DNA of 64,000 nucleotides, taken from Prorocentrum cordatum. Lineage: Eukaryota > Sar > Dinophyceae > Prorocentrales > Prorocentraceae. The notes under the pieces are model-generated. The model was not told the origin of the DNA. It saw nothing but the letters and a program-made list of their open reading frames with translations, and ran no database searches. Shown piece by piece: positions 19,198 to 29,423 of the stretch (its first letter is position 1; each line of letters opens with the position of its first letter). The DNA lies in the NCBI GenBank assembly GCA_963575745.1, contig CAUYUJ010001408.1:1-64000 (forward strand). The letters run 5' to 3'. The position numbers were made by a program, and so were the translations under genes.

Positions 19198-22100
19198 ATG
19201 TCGACACTTCTTCGGATCCTGGGCTACAACCCCATGTTTGCTACGGGGGATCGACTCTTGGAAATATTGGAGGAGACTCGCAATTTCGACATCTTGCTCC
19301 TTGCAGGGACGAGGGGAGGGACCCCGTTGCGCGGCGCCCAGGCGCTGCGGGGGCGGCGCGGCGGCAGGTTGGCCTTCGAGGCCCCCCACCAGGCCACGGC
19401 CCCTCTCTCCACCCCTCACTGTGGAATACTGATAGCACTGGGCCCCCACTACGTTGAGAATGACATAAAGAGAATATGGGGTAGTCCCGCAGATGCTGCT
19501 GGCCGTGCACTCGCCGTCCGAGTCAAACACGGGCCTGCAGACTTCTGTGCTATCAGCGTTTATTTCCCACCTATACCTGCTAGAGGGAGTAAGGCCGCCC
19601 GTACTGTGTATTATAAGACTGTGTCGGTCCTGATAGAGTGGCTGGACTCGGTGATCTGTGACTTACCCGCCCGCTGCGTCCCTTTCCTTTACTCGGATGT
19701 TAATGATGGGATGGGAGGAAGGTTCAGGCAGGGAATGTATGAGAAGATACCTACGGGCGTGGTGAACGCTGACACGCTTGAGCGTCTTCCTGGTGGGGCG
19801 GGTGAGCTACTCCGCGGGCTGCTAGAAAAACATCATATGATAGCGGGGAATGTACAACAGAGGGCAGAGCATACTTTTTTCGGGAATACTTCGTCGAGCT
19901 GCATTGATTTCATCTGTTACCCACAAGGGCTGGCACGTCTTACCCAGCATTGCCATCCTTTACGGCGACTAGGAGCAAAATTACAGCCTATCAGGGGAGC
20001 CCCTCCTCGGGATCATCTGCCCGTGGTGCTCAGTACGAAGTTCAATAAAGGTGGACTGATGCGACCAGCTGATGATAGGATTCGTTGGAATTATGATAAC
20101 ATGATGGAGGGGCTCAGATCTGGAAGGGGGAGGTGGGAGTTTATTAAGACCGTCAATGAGGAGCTGGTGGGGGCAGGAGTTCCTTATCTTCGTGACTACG
20201 CGTCCCCAGATGAAATATTTGAATTGTTGGAGGGAGCCTTGGTTCGGGCGGGGCAGGTGCACTTCTCGGGGGACACTCAGAGACGGGCAGGGTACGGAGA
20301 GGACTGTGAACGCCGCCGAAACCTGCTTCGTCAGCGTGTCGAGCTACGAGGGCGGAAGGAGGAGGGGGACGAGGAGGGGGCCGAGGAGATCGATGTTCAG
20401 TTGAAGGCCCTCTCAGCCCAGCTCCACAAGGAACATCGGCAACACCTGCGTCAGGTTCGTGCCAGATTGCTTCAGGAAGCCAGTGAATGTTGGGCCAGGA
20501 GGCGTACCGCGGAGGCGATGAAAACCTCCCGTCGTGCTGCTCGTTGTCGGTATGGGCCGAAACGCCGTGATGCACGATTGGCCACCGGTGCGCCTCCAGA
20601 TGCTGAGGACTGGCTTCATGTGTGGCAGAAACCTGGTTGCGAGGGCGGCATGCAGGTTGAACCGATTGTGTGGGAGGAGTGGAGAGCTGAGAGGGAGGGC
20701 GAGACGTACGATTACGAGCTCGACGACCCAGAGCTTACCTCCTTAGTTAAGACTGATGTCCAGAACCTTCGTTCGTATTTCAGGGACGCGCCCAAGAGGC
20801 GTGTGGTCCCAGAGGGCACGGCCCCTCTCGAGCTCTGGCACATGCGTCTCTTCCCTCGGTGGCGAATGCAGCAGAACCTAGGCGCGGGCGCGAGCGAGGA
20901 CCCCCCCGACAACAAGACCCTGTGGTTCCTCTTGCACGTTGGACTATTGAAGATTCGACGGCATAATATTACCCCTCTGTATTGGCACCGCAGTCAGGCA
21001 GCGGCGCTCCCGAAGTCGTTGATGGTAGGACCTCTGGGCAAGCGTGTCGCGCATGTGCTCCCGACGATAGGGAAAGGATATTATTCGAAGAAGTTGCGAC
21101 CAACGCCCTCTATCCAGGATCACGGGTTTGTGCGGGGACGACGGCGTGAGAATGCAGTACTTATATCTAATTGTACGATGTGGCGTTTAAGAGCGGCGTC
21201 AAGAACTCATTGCGTATGTATGAAAGATATGTCGAATGCATTTGCGAGTAGCACGCGCGAGTCGATGGACACTACCGTAGGTATACATTGTGCGGACCAC
21301 GATGTTGAAGTATGTCGTCAGCGCTATCGGAACTCAGTGATTGAACTCCCGACGAGCGGGGCCAGATGCACAGTTCAGCCGAAGCAGGGGGGGACGATGG
21401 GTGATCCTTACATCGTCGCCATGTTCCTGGCCACGTTATCGAGACCGATCCTGGGGTGGGGGAGGGGGCTCTGGAGTAGGGACCCAAGCGCGAAGGATCT
21501 CAACGCACAGTGGGGCGACATTAGGGCAGACCTCTCGTTGATTAAGTACGCTGACGACTTGAATAAGGTTATCTTAGCAGATTTCGGGACTTCGTTGGAG
21601 GGGTTCCTGGGGAAGATCAGATTATCGGACGAGATCCTCAATGAAAAGTTGGCTCTATTCGGTTTCGGGCAGAACATGTCTAAACAGCAGCTGCTGTTCC
21701 ACTTCTCGAGGCTGGCGCATACGTGTAAGAAGATGCTTCGGGACCATCCTCGGCTTACGGAGGGCGCCCCCAAGGATGAGGCTAGGTACCTGGGCCCTTT
21801 TCTCGTGCAACGTGAGTCGGCCGCCCATGAGATTGGGAAGCGCCTCGCCGCTGCCAGGAGCACGTTCCACAGCCTGGGGGGTGTCTGGTCCTTGCCGTTG
21901 CCATATAAGTGGAAGAGGGTGCTGTTCTTGGGGTTCGCTCAGAACGCTATCTTAAGTGGGCTGGAGTCGTACGCATTATCTAAGGTGGATTATCGTCGTC
22001 TGGATTGTGGGCTAGCGGCTATGGGACGGATAGCTATGAGGGGCAAGGCATCGGAGAAGGAGGTGGTGAACGGGGAGGAGAAGGTGAGGGGCATGAGTAA

Positions 22101-23436
22101 TAAGCAGGTCCTGGACTACTGGAAGGTTGCACCGAGTGAGGTCGAGATGGCAGTCAGACGCCTGGGCATGTACCAAGGCTGGGCAAAGGACCCCGAGAGC
22201 AGTGGCCAAGTGCTGTGCAGCCTGTTTGGGGAGATGCCCGCGGACGCTCATCGACCTCAGTTGGTGAGTGGCCTGCCATCTGCTTTTTCTTCTCCCTATG
22301 TCAGACAAGTACATCATGATGTAGGATGGGCGTCAGGACTTTTGGATGACGAGTTTCTGGATGAGTTGTACCGCGGCCTCCGTCTTCTCAGGGGTCGAGA
22401 GTGGGCCGAAACTTTCTCGGTATACGGTTTTTCGGTACTCAGAGCACGCGTGCATTCGGTGGCGATCCCTCCCCCTGCGCCGACACGTCATTGCGTCGAG
22501 ACGTCGGCGGGAGCCGCGGGTACTCACGACTCGACAGCAGCGGCCGCGGAGGGGAGCGTCGAGGACCCTATGTTCGCGTGTGAGCTCGAGGTTGAAGGCC
22601 AGAGGTGCAAAGTGGGATTCTCCAATAGACGGGACTACATGAATCATCTCCGTCAAGTTCACCATGTCAGAAATCTCGCACATACACTCACTGTCAGCAA
22701 CATATGTATCCACTGCAGACAGGTGTTTGCAAGTACCTCTAATGCGGGACGTCATCTCCAAGGGTCTATTTCTCGGGGGCATTGTATTACACGTGGGCCA
22801 GCTACTATGAAAACTGTTGCAGATATTCCACCCTCGTTTACATGTCCGTGCTGTGATTATAAGGGCTCGAGTCTTTCGGACTTGTGTGACCACCTCTGCA
22901 GCCGCCTGCCCTTTGTGATCGCCCCGTTCGCCCCGTCCTCCGTGAGGGTCCCCTTCAGAGCCGATGGAGGAGTTGAGCTTCCCCTCGTGGTCCAAGATGC
23001 CGAAAAGGAAGGAGGAGGCCGAGGGGGGGGCCGCCACAGTCGAACAGGCCCAAGCCGAGCGGAAGCCCAATCATTTCAAGCAGTCGGCACAGGGAGACAA
23101 GGCACCCCGTATGTTCGTCAATGCCATGGCCCGCCTCGTGCTCAGCAACAGTCGGGAGATCGCCGCCATGGCGGCATGCGTATTCATCAAAAGTCGAAAT
23201 CCTGGTCGGAAGCGGTCTGGCAGCAGCTTGCCTCAAGGCAGGCAAGACATACGACGACGATCCGAAGGCCCTCAAGGACCGCCAGAAGGAGGGAGGGGAC
23301 GAGGCCAGGCGTACCGCCAGGGAGGAGATGCTCGCCCGAGGTCCGCCCCACTTGCACGTTCTCGTTGCTGCCACGGCGCATGGCGCCACGCACAGTCCAG
23401 CAGCAGGAGCAGGGGAGGAGCAGGAGCGCAAACTGA
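19198..23436 (+). CDS. LINE polyprotein: degenerate endonuclease - reverse transcriptase - C2H2 fingers
   Basis: Open from 19021, but the first codons are the TCC repeat. I take Met at 19198 (residue 1; 19174 is an alternative), just before LRILGYNP. An exonuclease-endonuclease-phosphatase-like domain spans about 3-280: N11, D167/N169 in YSDVND, D272-H273 in RDHLPV. The usual LQET reads LAGT, so the catalytic Glu position is Gly37. Reverse transcriptase is at about 560-870: motif A D677 in CMKDMSNAF, motif B QGGTMGDP, catalytic YADD at 784-787. Three C2H2-like fingers occupy about 1125-1240. Beyond about 22960 the frame is probably a spurious reading of the overlapping downstream ORF, so the natural C-terminus is uncertain. 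It is divergent from the minus-strand LINE. Confidence 0.85.
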   Translation: MSTLLRILGYNPMFATGDRLLEILEETRNFDILLLAGTRGGTPLRGAQALRGRRGGRLAFEAPHQATAPLSTPHCGILIALGPHYVENDIKRIWGSPADAAGRALAVRVKHGPADFCAISVYFPPIPARGSKAARTVYYKTVSVLIEWLDSVICDLPARCVPFLYSDVNDGMGGRFRQGMYEKIPTGVVNADTLERLPGGAGELLRGLLEKHHMIAGNVQQRAEHTFFGNTSSSCIDFICYPQGLARLTQHCHPLRRLGAKLQPIRGAPPRDHLPVVLSTKFNKGGLMRPADDRIRWNYDNMMEGLRSGRGRWEFIKTVNEELVGAGVPYLRDYASPDEIFELLEGALVRAGQVHFSGDTQRRAGYGEDCERRRNLLRQRVELRGRKEEGDEEGAEEIDVQLKALSAQLHKEHRQHLRQVRARLLQEASECWARRRTAEAMKTSRRAARCRYGPKRRDARLATGAPPDAEDWLHVWQKPGCEGGMQVEPIVWEEWRAEREGETYDYELDDPELTSLVKTDVQNLRSYFRDAPKRRVVPEGTAPLELWHMRLFPRWRMQQNLGAGASEDPPDNKTLWFLLHVGLLKIRRHNITPLYWHRSQAAALPKSLMVGPLGKRVAHVLPTIGKGYYSKKLRPTPSIQDHGFVRGRRRENAVLISNCTMWRLRAASRTHCVCMKDMSNAFASSTRESMDTTVGIHCADHDVEVCRQRYRNSVIELPTSGARCTVQPKQGGTMGDPYIVAMFLATLSRPILGWGRGLWSRDPSAKDLNAQWGDIRADLSLIKYADDLNKVILADFGTSLEGFLGKIRLSDEILNEKLALFGFGQNMSKQQLLFHFSRLAHTCKKMLRDHPRLTEGAPKDEARYLGPFLVQRESAAHEIGKRLAAARSTFHSLGGVWSLPLPYKWKRVLFLGFAQNAILSGLESYALSKVDYRRLDCGLAAMGRIAMRGKASEKEVVNGEEKVRGMSNKQVLDYWKVAPSEVEMAVRRLGMYQGWAKDPESSGQVLCSLFGEMPADAHRPQLVSGLPSAFSSPYVRQVHHDVGWASGLLDDEFLDELYRGLRLLRGREWAETFSVYGFSVLRARVHSVAIPPPAPTRHCVETSAGAAGTHDSTAAAAEGSVEDPMFACELEVEGQRCKVGFSNRRDYMNHLRQVHHVRNLAHTLTVSNICIHCRQVFASTSNAGRHLQGSISRGHCITRGPATMKTVADIPPSFTCPCCDYKGSSLSDLCDHLCSRLPFVIAPFAPSSVRVPFRADGGVELPLVVQDAEKEGGGRGGGRHSRTGPSRAEAQSFQAVGTGRQGTPYVRQCHGPPRAQQQSGDRRHGGMRIHQKSKSWSEAVWQQLASRQARHTTTIRRPSRTARRREGTRPGVPPGRRCSPEVRPTCTFSLLPRRMAPRTVQQQEQGRSRSAN

Positions 23437-23750
23437 TCACGGAGTTCAGAGAGTTGTGGGAGGGCAAGATAAAGAATATCGGCATGAACGAGCTGTCTCG
23501 GGCGTGCGGGATGTTCCGAATAAAAACCATGAAGAAAATCGAGGGGGAGCCACAGAAGGCCATCATCATGTTCTCTTTCCACAGGGAGATGGAGGTGGGT
23601 CGTCGTCTAGCGGACCTGTTCGAGCGCCTTCTGAAGATGGAGGGGGGGGCGGCTCCTGTCGGGAGCGGCGCCCAGAGGCCCACTCGAGAGAGAGATCTCC
23701 AGACTGCTGGCCAACAGAGAGTAAGTAGTGAGAGCATTCCAGAATTCTGA
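22964..23750 (+). CDS. Downstream ORF of the plus-strand LINE, frameshifted
   Basis: Starts at ATG 22964 (MEELSFPSWSKMPKRKEEAE), overlapping the RT ORF in another frame. It is sensible to about residue 76 (MARLVLSNSREIAAMAACVF), then continues one base forward near 23181-23195 (KVEILVGSGLAAACLKAGKT) to a stop at 23748-23750. The second part is mixed alpha-like and charged (LITEFRELWEGKIKNIGMNEL; EMEVGRRLADLFERLLKME). I do not recognise the family. It could be a second LINE protein or an RT-ORF extension reached by frameshifting. The internal shift suggests a damaged copy or a sequence error within the atcaaaagtc stretch. Confidence 0.55.
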
Positions 23751-24000
23751 TCGTTTCCGTGAGCTGGTCTCTCGCGGAGTAGTGAGAGAGGATATCCTAT
23801 ATAGCATGCACAATAAGGTCGCTGTATATAGCCACCCAGCACTCCCAGCCACCCCAGTGATCGTGATGCCACCGCCGCCAACGCCTGCTCTTGTGGGACG
23901 GGGACGGGGTCGTGGTCGGGGTGGTGGGGGTCGTGGGCCGCGGGGTCGTGGAGCGGGAAGGGGGAGACTCGAATCGCACGCCTCAGAGCCAGCCCCCTGA
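23728..24000 (+). CDS. Short RGG-rich ORF at the 3' end of the plus-strand LINE
   Basis: A 90-codon ORF: a hydrophilic start (SDRFRELVSRGVVREDILYS), a Pro-rich stretch, then GRGRGRGRGGGGRGPRGRG. RGG boxes are often RNA-binding. It immediately follows a gtaagt at 23719-23724, which could be a 5' splice site, so it might be a separate exon or part of the previous ORF after another indel. Whether it is translated is unknown. Confidence 0.35.
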   Translation: MRAFQNSDRFRELVSRGVVREDILYSMHNKVAVYSHPALPATPVIVMPPPPTPALVGRGRGRGRGGGGRGPRGRGAGRGRLESHASEPAP

Positions 24001-24221
24001 GTGCGGTCGCGTGCCGCCTGGGGTTGCTGGCCAAGGCCAGTGCTGCCCTGTGCAGAGCGCGGCAGCCATCCATATCATCGTGTAATGGCGGAGGCCTGCA
24101 GGCCTCTTCTCTGAAGTCTTCTCCGCATAGCAGTTGTCATGCTCTCTTTGCGATTTCATGTTGCAGTCAGAGTTGCTGTTGTGGTGGAATCCAGGCTTCC
24201 ACGATTTCCAGTCCAGTCCAG

Positions 24222-24263
24222 TCCTCCTCCTCCTCCGCCTCCTCCTCCTCCTCCTCCTCCTCC
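24222..24263. repeat. (TCC)n tract
   Basis: A short TCC run with one interruption. It lies 150 bp before a GGA array of opposite strand sense. Confidence 0.8.
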
Positions 24264-24414
24264 GTCTTGGAGTTGGCATCTGCTCGTGTTGCTCGTCCCG
24301 CACCCTGGCGCTCCACGGGACGGTCGGCGCTCCTCCTTCCCTCCGCCGGGGAGTGCCTGCGCTGCCCGGTCAGCACTTTTGAGCCAGCCCGCGGCAAACC
24401 ATGCGTATCGTCTA

Positions 24415-24536
24415 AGAGGGGGAGGAGGAGGAGGAGGAGGAGGAGGAGGAGGAGGAGGAGGAGGAGGAGGAGGAGGAGGAGGAGGAGGAGGAGGAAAAGG
24501 AGGAGGAGGAGGAGGAGGAGGAGGAGGCGGAGGAGG
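24415..24536. repeat. (GGA)n array
   Basis: About 120 bp of GGA. The flanks share cgcggcaaaccatgcgta (24390-24407) and cgcggcaacccatgcgta (24592-24609), so the array and following 60 bp lie between direct repeats of about 18 bp. Confidence 0.85.
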
Positions 24537-24929
24537 CCTCGTTCCTTATTCCGGGTTCCCTAGGTCAACGCCCCGACTGTATGAGTCAGCTCGCGGCAAC
24601 CCATGCGTAGCGCATTCCGCATCGGGCCAAGGTGCGATCGTCTAAGACTCCTGATATTGCGGCGTTGCGTAGGTATCGTTCCAGGTCCGTCAAAACCACC
24701 CGCCGTGGCTTCCACTCTTGACTGGCCATGCTCTCCCCCCTCGTTTGCCCAGCCCCCATCCTCTCCCTTCCCTCGTCCCCTCCTGAGCACAGGAGAGGGG
24801 AAGAGGGACAAGTTCAAGTTTTCGTCGAACCTGTGACCAAAGCACGTAGGATGTTCGCAGAGTACTTTGGACCATTTTGGGGGTATGGCTTGACATGTTT
24901 TTCGTTCGTCCAAGATGCCCATGTATCAG

Positions 24930-25110
24930 GAGAGGAAAAAGCACACAGACACAATGAATCCTCGATTCCTCGGGAAATATGGGAAAATATAGGGAAAGTG
25001 TGGGGGGGGGGAAGACAGAGACCCAGAACATAGGGGGAACATAGGGGGCATCTTTCTCTTTGTGTGTCTTTCTTTGTGTGTGTGTCCTGGGGCCCCTTCA
25101 ATGTAGGGGG
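24930..25110. repeat. Interspersed element family E, copy 1
   Basis: Left end gcacacagacacaatgaatc, then attcctcgggaaatatggg, ggggaagacagagaccc, and right end gtgtcctggggccccttcaa. The same ordered blocks occur at 30845-31008, 34095-34410 (interrupted) and 62412-62577. Ends are imperfect inverted repeats (acacacagacacaa against ttatttgtgtgtcc). Confidence 0.7.
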
Positions 25111-25444
25111 GGACCGCCCCCACCTGCAGAGGCTTCGCCCGTCTGCCGCCGCGCGCCCCGGGGGCCCGCGGCACCCGGCGGGCCACGTGGGCGGCCCGGC
25201 GGGGCCCCGCCGCTCCCCGGGGAGCAGCACCCGCGCAGCGGGTGGCGTCTGGCAGGCCGGGAGAGAGCGCGCCGAGGAGAGGCCCCCGGGAGAGGCCCCC
25301 GAGTTTATGCCCAGCCATCCTGTGGTGTGGGGTCCTCGTCTTGAAGAGGCGGTGCCCCGCGTCTCCTGCTCCTCCCGCCTGCCCCCTCCTTGCCTCCCCC
25401 TCCCCCCCTCCTTGCCTTTGCTCCCGGCGCACCTCTCACACGCT

Positions 25445-26456
25445 TCGTAGCCCCTGTAGGGAGGGGGGGCCGCATGCGGTTCCCCCGCCCAGGGCAGCGC
25501 TTCGTAGCCCCATAGGGAGCTCCGCCGATGGCCCCAGTGGGGTGGGTCCCATGCGGTTCCCCCACCCAGGGCAGCGCTTCGTGGCTCCATAGGGAGCTCC
25601 GCCGATGGCCCCAGTGGGGGAGGTCGCATGCGGTTCCCCCACCCAGGGCAGCGCTTCGCGGCTCCATAGGGAGCTCCGCCGATGGCCCCAGTGGGGGGGT
25701 CGCATGCGGTTCCCCCACCCAGGGCAGCGCTTTGTGTCCCCATAGGGAGCTCCGCCGATGGCCCCAGTGGGGTGGGTCCCATGCGGTTCCCCCACCCGGG
25801 GCAGCGTTTCGTAGCCCCATGGGGAGCCCCGCCGAAGCCCCCACTGGGGGTGGGTCGCATGCGGTTCCCCCGCCCAGGGCAGCGTTTCGTGGCCCCATAG
25901 GGAGCTCCGCCGATGGCCCCAGTGGGGGGGGGTCGCATGCGGTTCCCCCACCCAGGGCAGCGTTTCGTGTCCGCATGGGGAGCTCCACCGAAGGTCCCAG
26001 TGGGGGTGCCCGCATGCGGTTCCCCTACCCAGGGCAGCGTTTCGTGGCCCCATAGGGAGCTCCACCGTCACCGTAGGCCCCAGCGGCTGCTCTCGCATGC
26101 GGTTCCCCCTCCCAGGGCAGCGCTTCGTGGCCCCATAAGGAGCTCCACCGTAGGCCCCAGTGGGGGTGCCCGCATGCGGTTCCCCCACCCAGGGCAGCGC
26201 TTCGTGGCCCCATGGGGAGCTCCGCCGTAGGCCCCGGTGGGGGTGGCCCGCATGCGATTCCCAGGGCAGCGTTTCGTGGACCCATAGGGAGCTCCACAAA
26301 AGGCCCCAGTGGGGGTGCCCGCATGCTCTCCCCCGCCCAGGGCAGCGCTTCGTGGCCCCATGGGGAGCTCCACCGAAGGCCCCAGTGGGGGTGTTCGCAT
26401 GCGGTTCCCGCACCCAGGGCAGCGTTTCGTGGCCCTATAGGGAACCCCACCGAATG
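25445..26456. repeat. ~77-bp minisatellite, about 13 units
   Basis: Units contain gggcagcgcttcgtggcccc, atagggagctccgccgatgg and a gcatgcggttccccc block. The gggcagcg anchor recurs about every 70-81 bp. ORFs of 70-370 aa on both strands follow the unit periodicity and are not considered genes. Confidence 0.9.
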
Positions 26457-26559
26457 CGTTGCTCACAACGACGGTACTCACAACTGCATATGGTTGGGTC
26501 CTTCGCCAGGCTAATTCTTATGTATAAAACAAGGCAAATTTCGATACACGCATGTACAT

Positions 26560-26720
26560 GTAGGCATACACCCTTATTTAATACACATGGATATATAGAA
26601 CCATATATATGTATGTAACGTAGACATGGACAGGTTTCTGTGGGTGTTTATATGTATTTTGTGTATATATATATATATATACGTACACACACATATATAT
26701 ATGTATATATATACACATCT
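26560..26720. repeat. AT-rich (TA/CATA)n tract
   Basis: A locally AT-rich island with tatata and acacacatatata runs in an otherwise GC-rich region. No gene seen. Confidence 0.7.
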
Positions 26721-26877
26721 ATGTATACCATTATCCCGGCAAAGCAACCTAACAGCGATGTGTATACGCATATCTGGAAGCATTCCCCTTAATATTCAGG
26801 TGAGAACCCAGTTGTTCGGCCGGATGGCGATGGGGGGATCAGGACATGGGGGGATGAGTATCCGGTAGCGTTTTGTT

Positions 26878-27050
26878 GGGGTACAAGTTGTACCTTCTCT
26901 GCGGGTTGCAAGTGCAAATTGTACCTTCTCCCCCCCGTTAACATCCTCGCACATGTCGCGGACGTTGTCAAAAGTACAATTTGTACCTTATCTGCGTGGC
27001 GTCGGTACAAATTGTACCTTCTCCGTGGGGCGTAGGTACAATTTGTACCT
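26878..27050. repeat. Five palindromic gtacaa(a/t)ttgtacc motifs
   Basis: Near-palindromes centred at about 26886, 26913, 26978, 27008 and 27039, most followed by ttctc or ttatc. Spacing is irregular (27-65 bp), so this is a cluster of dyads rather than a simple tandem repeat. Confidence 0.6.
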
Positions 27051-27169
27051 CGGTTGCGCCTCTGTCCCCATCTGGACTTATCCCCCCATTTGCATCCCGC
27101 CAAGTTGTAGAATTCTGCTGTTCTCGCAGTCACAGTCGCATTCGCAATGACGGTCGCAGTGGCAACGGC

Positions 27170-27325
27170 CTTAGGATCCAATGGAATCCTAAGGATTCCT
27201 AGGGAATCCGAAGGATGCCTGAGGAGTCCTGAGGATGCTTAACTATGCCTACGGATTCCTAAGGATGCCTACGGATTCCTAAGGAGTCGTAGGGATTCCT
27301 ACGGATTCCTATGGATTCCTACGGA
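27170..27325. repeat. Degenerate ggattcct(a)(c)gga(t)g short tandem repeat
   Basis: Overlapping ggattcctaaggatgcct / acggattcctaagg units of about 12-18 bp, leading straight into the CAGCCT array. Confidence 0.75.
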
Positions 27326-28336
27326 TGCTTCAGCCTGCCTCAGTTTCAGCCTCAGCCTCAGCCTGCCTCGGCTTGCCTCAGCCTCAGCCTCAGCCTGCCT
27401 CGGCCTCAGCCGCAGCCTGCCTCAGCCTCAGCCTTAGCCTGCCTCGGCCTCAGCCTGCGTCAGCCTCAGCCTCAGCCTGCCTCAGCCTCAGCCTGCCTCA
27501 GCCTCAGCCTCAGCCCCAGCCCCAGCCTCAGCCTGCCTCGGCTTGTCTCAGCCTCTCAGCCTCAGCCTGCCTCGGCCTCAGCCTTCCTCGGCCTCAGCCT
27601 GCCTCAGCCTCCCCTGCTCCCCCCCCCCTCTCCCCTCGTCCCCCCCACCCCCCCATTCAGCCTCACCTTGTCTTAGCTTCGGCCTGCCTCGGCCTCATCC
27701 TCAGCCTCAGCCTCAGTCTCAGCCTCAGCCTGTCTCGGCCTGAGCCTGCCTCGGCCTCAGCCTCAGCCTGCCTCAGCCTCAGCCTCAGCCTGTCTCAGCC
27801 TCAGCCTGCCTCAGCATCAGCCTCAGCCTCAGCCTCAGCCTGCCTCGGCTTGCCTCGGCCTCAGCCTCAGCCTGCCTCGGCCTCAGCCTCAACCTCAGCT
27901 TGCCTCAGCCTCAGCCTGAGCCTGCCTCAGCCCCAGCCTGCATCAGCCTCAGCCTCAGCCTGCCTCAGCCGCAGCTTGCCTCAGCCTCCGCCACAGCCTC
28001 AGCCTCAGCCTCAGCCTCAGCCTGCCTCGGCCTCAGCCTCAGCCTCAGCCTGCCTCAGCCACAGCGTCAGCCTCTCAGCCTCAGCCTGCATCAGCCTCAG
28101 CCTCAGCCTCAGCCTGCCTCAGCATCAGTCTCAGCCTGTCTCAGCCTCAGCCTGCCTCAGCCTCAGCCTCAGCCTGCCTCGGCCTCAGCCTGCGTCAGCC
28201 TCAGCCTCAGCCTGCCTCAGCCTCAGCCTGCCTTAGCCTCAGCCTCAGCCTGCCTCGGCGTGCCTCAGCCTCAGCCTCAGCCTCAGCCTCAGCCTGCCTC
28301 GGCCTCAGCCTGCCTCGGCCTCAGCCTGCCTCAGCT
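27326..28336. repeat. (CAGCCT)n / tgcctcagcctcagcc minisatellite
   Basis: About 1 kb of CAGCCT hexamers punctuated by tgcctcgg and tgcctcag variants, interrupted at 27612-27660 by a C-rich segment. The 303-aa Ser/Ala/Gln/Leu ORF is a repeat translation. Confidence 0.9.
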
Positions 28337-28349
28337 CGGGCATTCAAAA

Positions 28350-28595
28350 TATGGCACAGGACTTGTATCACGAAGTGGCCCACAGTTGGTTTCAGGCAAT
28401 CAAAATATGGTGCAGGAATGGTGTTCTGGGAACACGAAGAACACGAAGTGGCCTACAGTTGGCTCCGGGCATTCAAAATGTGGCCTGGGAGTGGTGTTCT
28501 GGGAAGACGAAGAACGCGAAGTGGCCTACAGTTGGCTCCGGGCATTCAAAATGTGGCCTCGGAATGGTGTTCTGGGAACAGAATCCACAGGAAAT
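28350..28595. repeat. ~72-bp tandem repeat, 3+ units
   Basis: Three units carry cgaagtggcctacagttggc, gggcattcaaaatgtggcct and tggtgttctgggaa. A related segment in the opposite orientation is found at about 47128-47205. Confidence 0.8.
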
Positions 28596-28985
28596 TATAG
28601 GACCCCTTGGAGTCCTGGGGAGTCCCCGGATTCCCCGGATTCTCCCGGCCCCCGCCCAGACCCCCCCGGGGAGTCAAGATGCTCTCTTTGGACCCCACTA
28701 GAAGCCTATCAGTCTTCGCGGTTAGGTAATAGGAATACAGAAAACAAGCTCCAGTGTTCTGCCGCGAGCGATCCTCACTCGAGAGCGCGGGGTGGGATTC
28801 CCAGGCAGCGACGGGCCCGCTGTGGCCCGGCGGCCGCCGCGCGCCGCCCTCCGGCGGTCGAGGACGCGAGGCGGGACATCCAGGGCGCACCGGGGCCCTT
28901 AAGGGGGCCTGGCGGCCGCGGTGCGCGGGGTGTGCGGGGCGGGTCGGGCGGTTCCTCTTCAGATCGTGAGAGCACCACTGCCCCT

Positions 28986-29040
28986 TGGAGGAGGAGGAGG
29001 AGGAGGAGGAGGAGGAGGAGGAGGAGGAGGAGGAGGAGGC
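28986..29040. repeat. (GGA)n array
   Basis: About 18 GGA units, followed by pyrimidine-rich sequence. Confidence 0.85.
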
Positions 29041-29423
29041 TTCTCGCTCCCTCTCCTGCCTCCGTCGCCGTCGTTGTCCTGTCGCCCTCCCTCTTCCTCC
29101 ATCGTTCCCAACCTCCCCCAGGCCAGGTGCACGGGTGGAGTCTCACGCTCTCGGGCGCGTGAGGTCGGCCACGCGGTGCACGAGAGCGTGTTTCGCCAGG
29201 CGGGGCCCGACGCTTGTGGTAGGCGAGGCTAGGATTGACGAGCTCACCCCAAGGCAAAAGCCAGGAGGAGGAGGAGGCGGAGGAGGACGCGTCTCAGGCT
29301 GGTGAGGGGCCCCACCTGAACCCTGTCTCACCCGCCCTCTCCCCTCTGCAAGGGCATGTTTTGGGGCACTGGCTTCGCCATCCTCCCCTTCTTTGAAGCA
29401 GGGGCGTCAAGCCTCTTTTACCC

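Noticed and set aside
17644-19530. N-terminal 260 codons of the 807-codon minus-strand ORF
   Set aside because: Codons upstream of about 19110 are antisense to the plus-strand endonuclease domain and the next stretch crosses the TCC repeat, so a later start was preferred.
24814-26450. Minus-strand ORFs of 325-374 aa
   Set aside because: Translations of the 77-bp minisatellite.
27325-28236. 303-aa plus-strand ORF rich in Ser, Ala, Gln and Leu
   Set aside because: It is the translation of a CAGCCT hexamer minisatellite; all periodicity is at DNA level.
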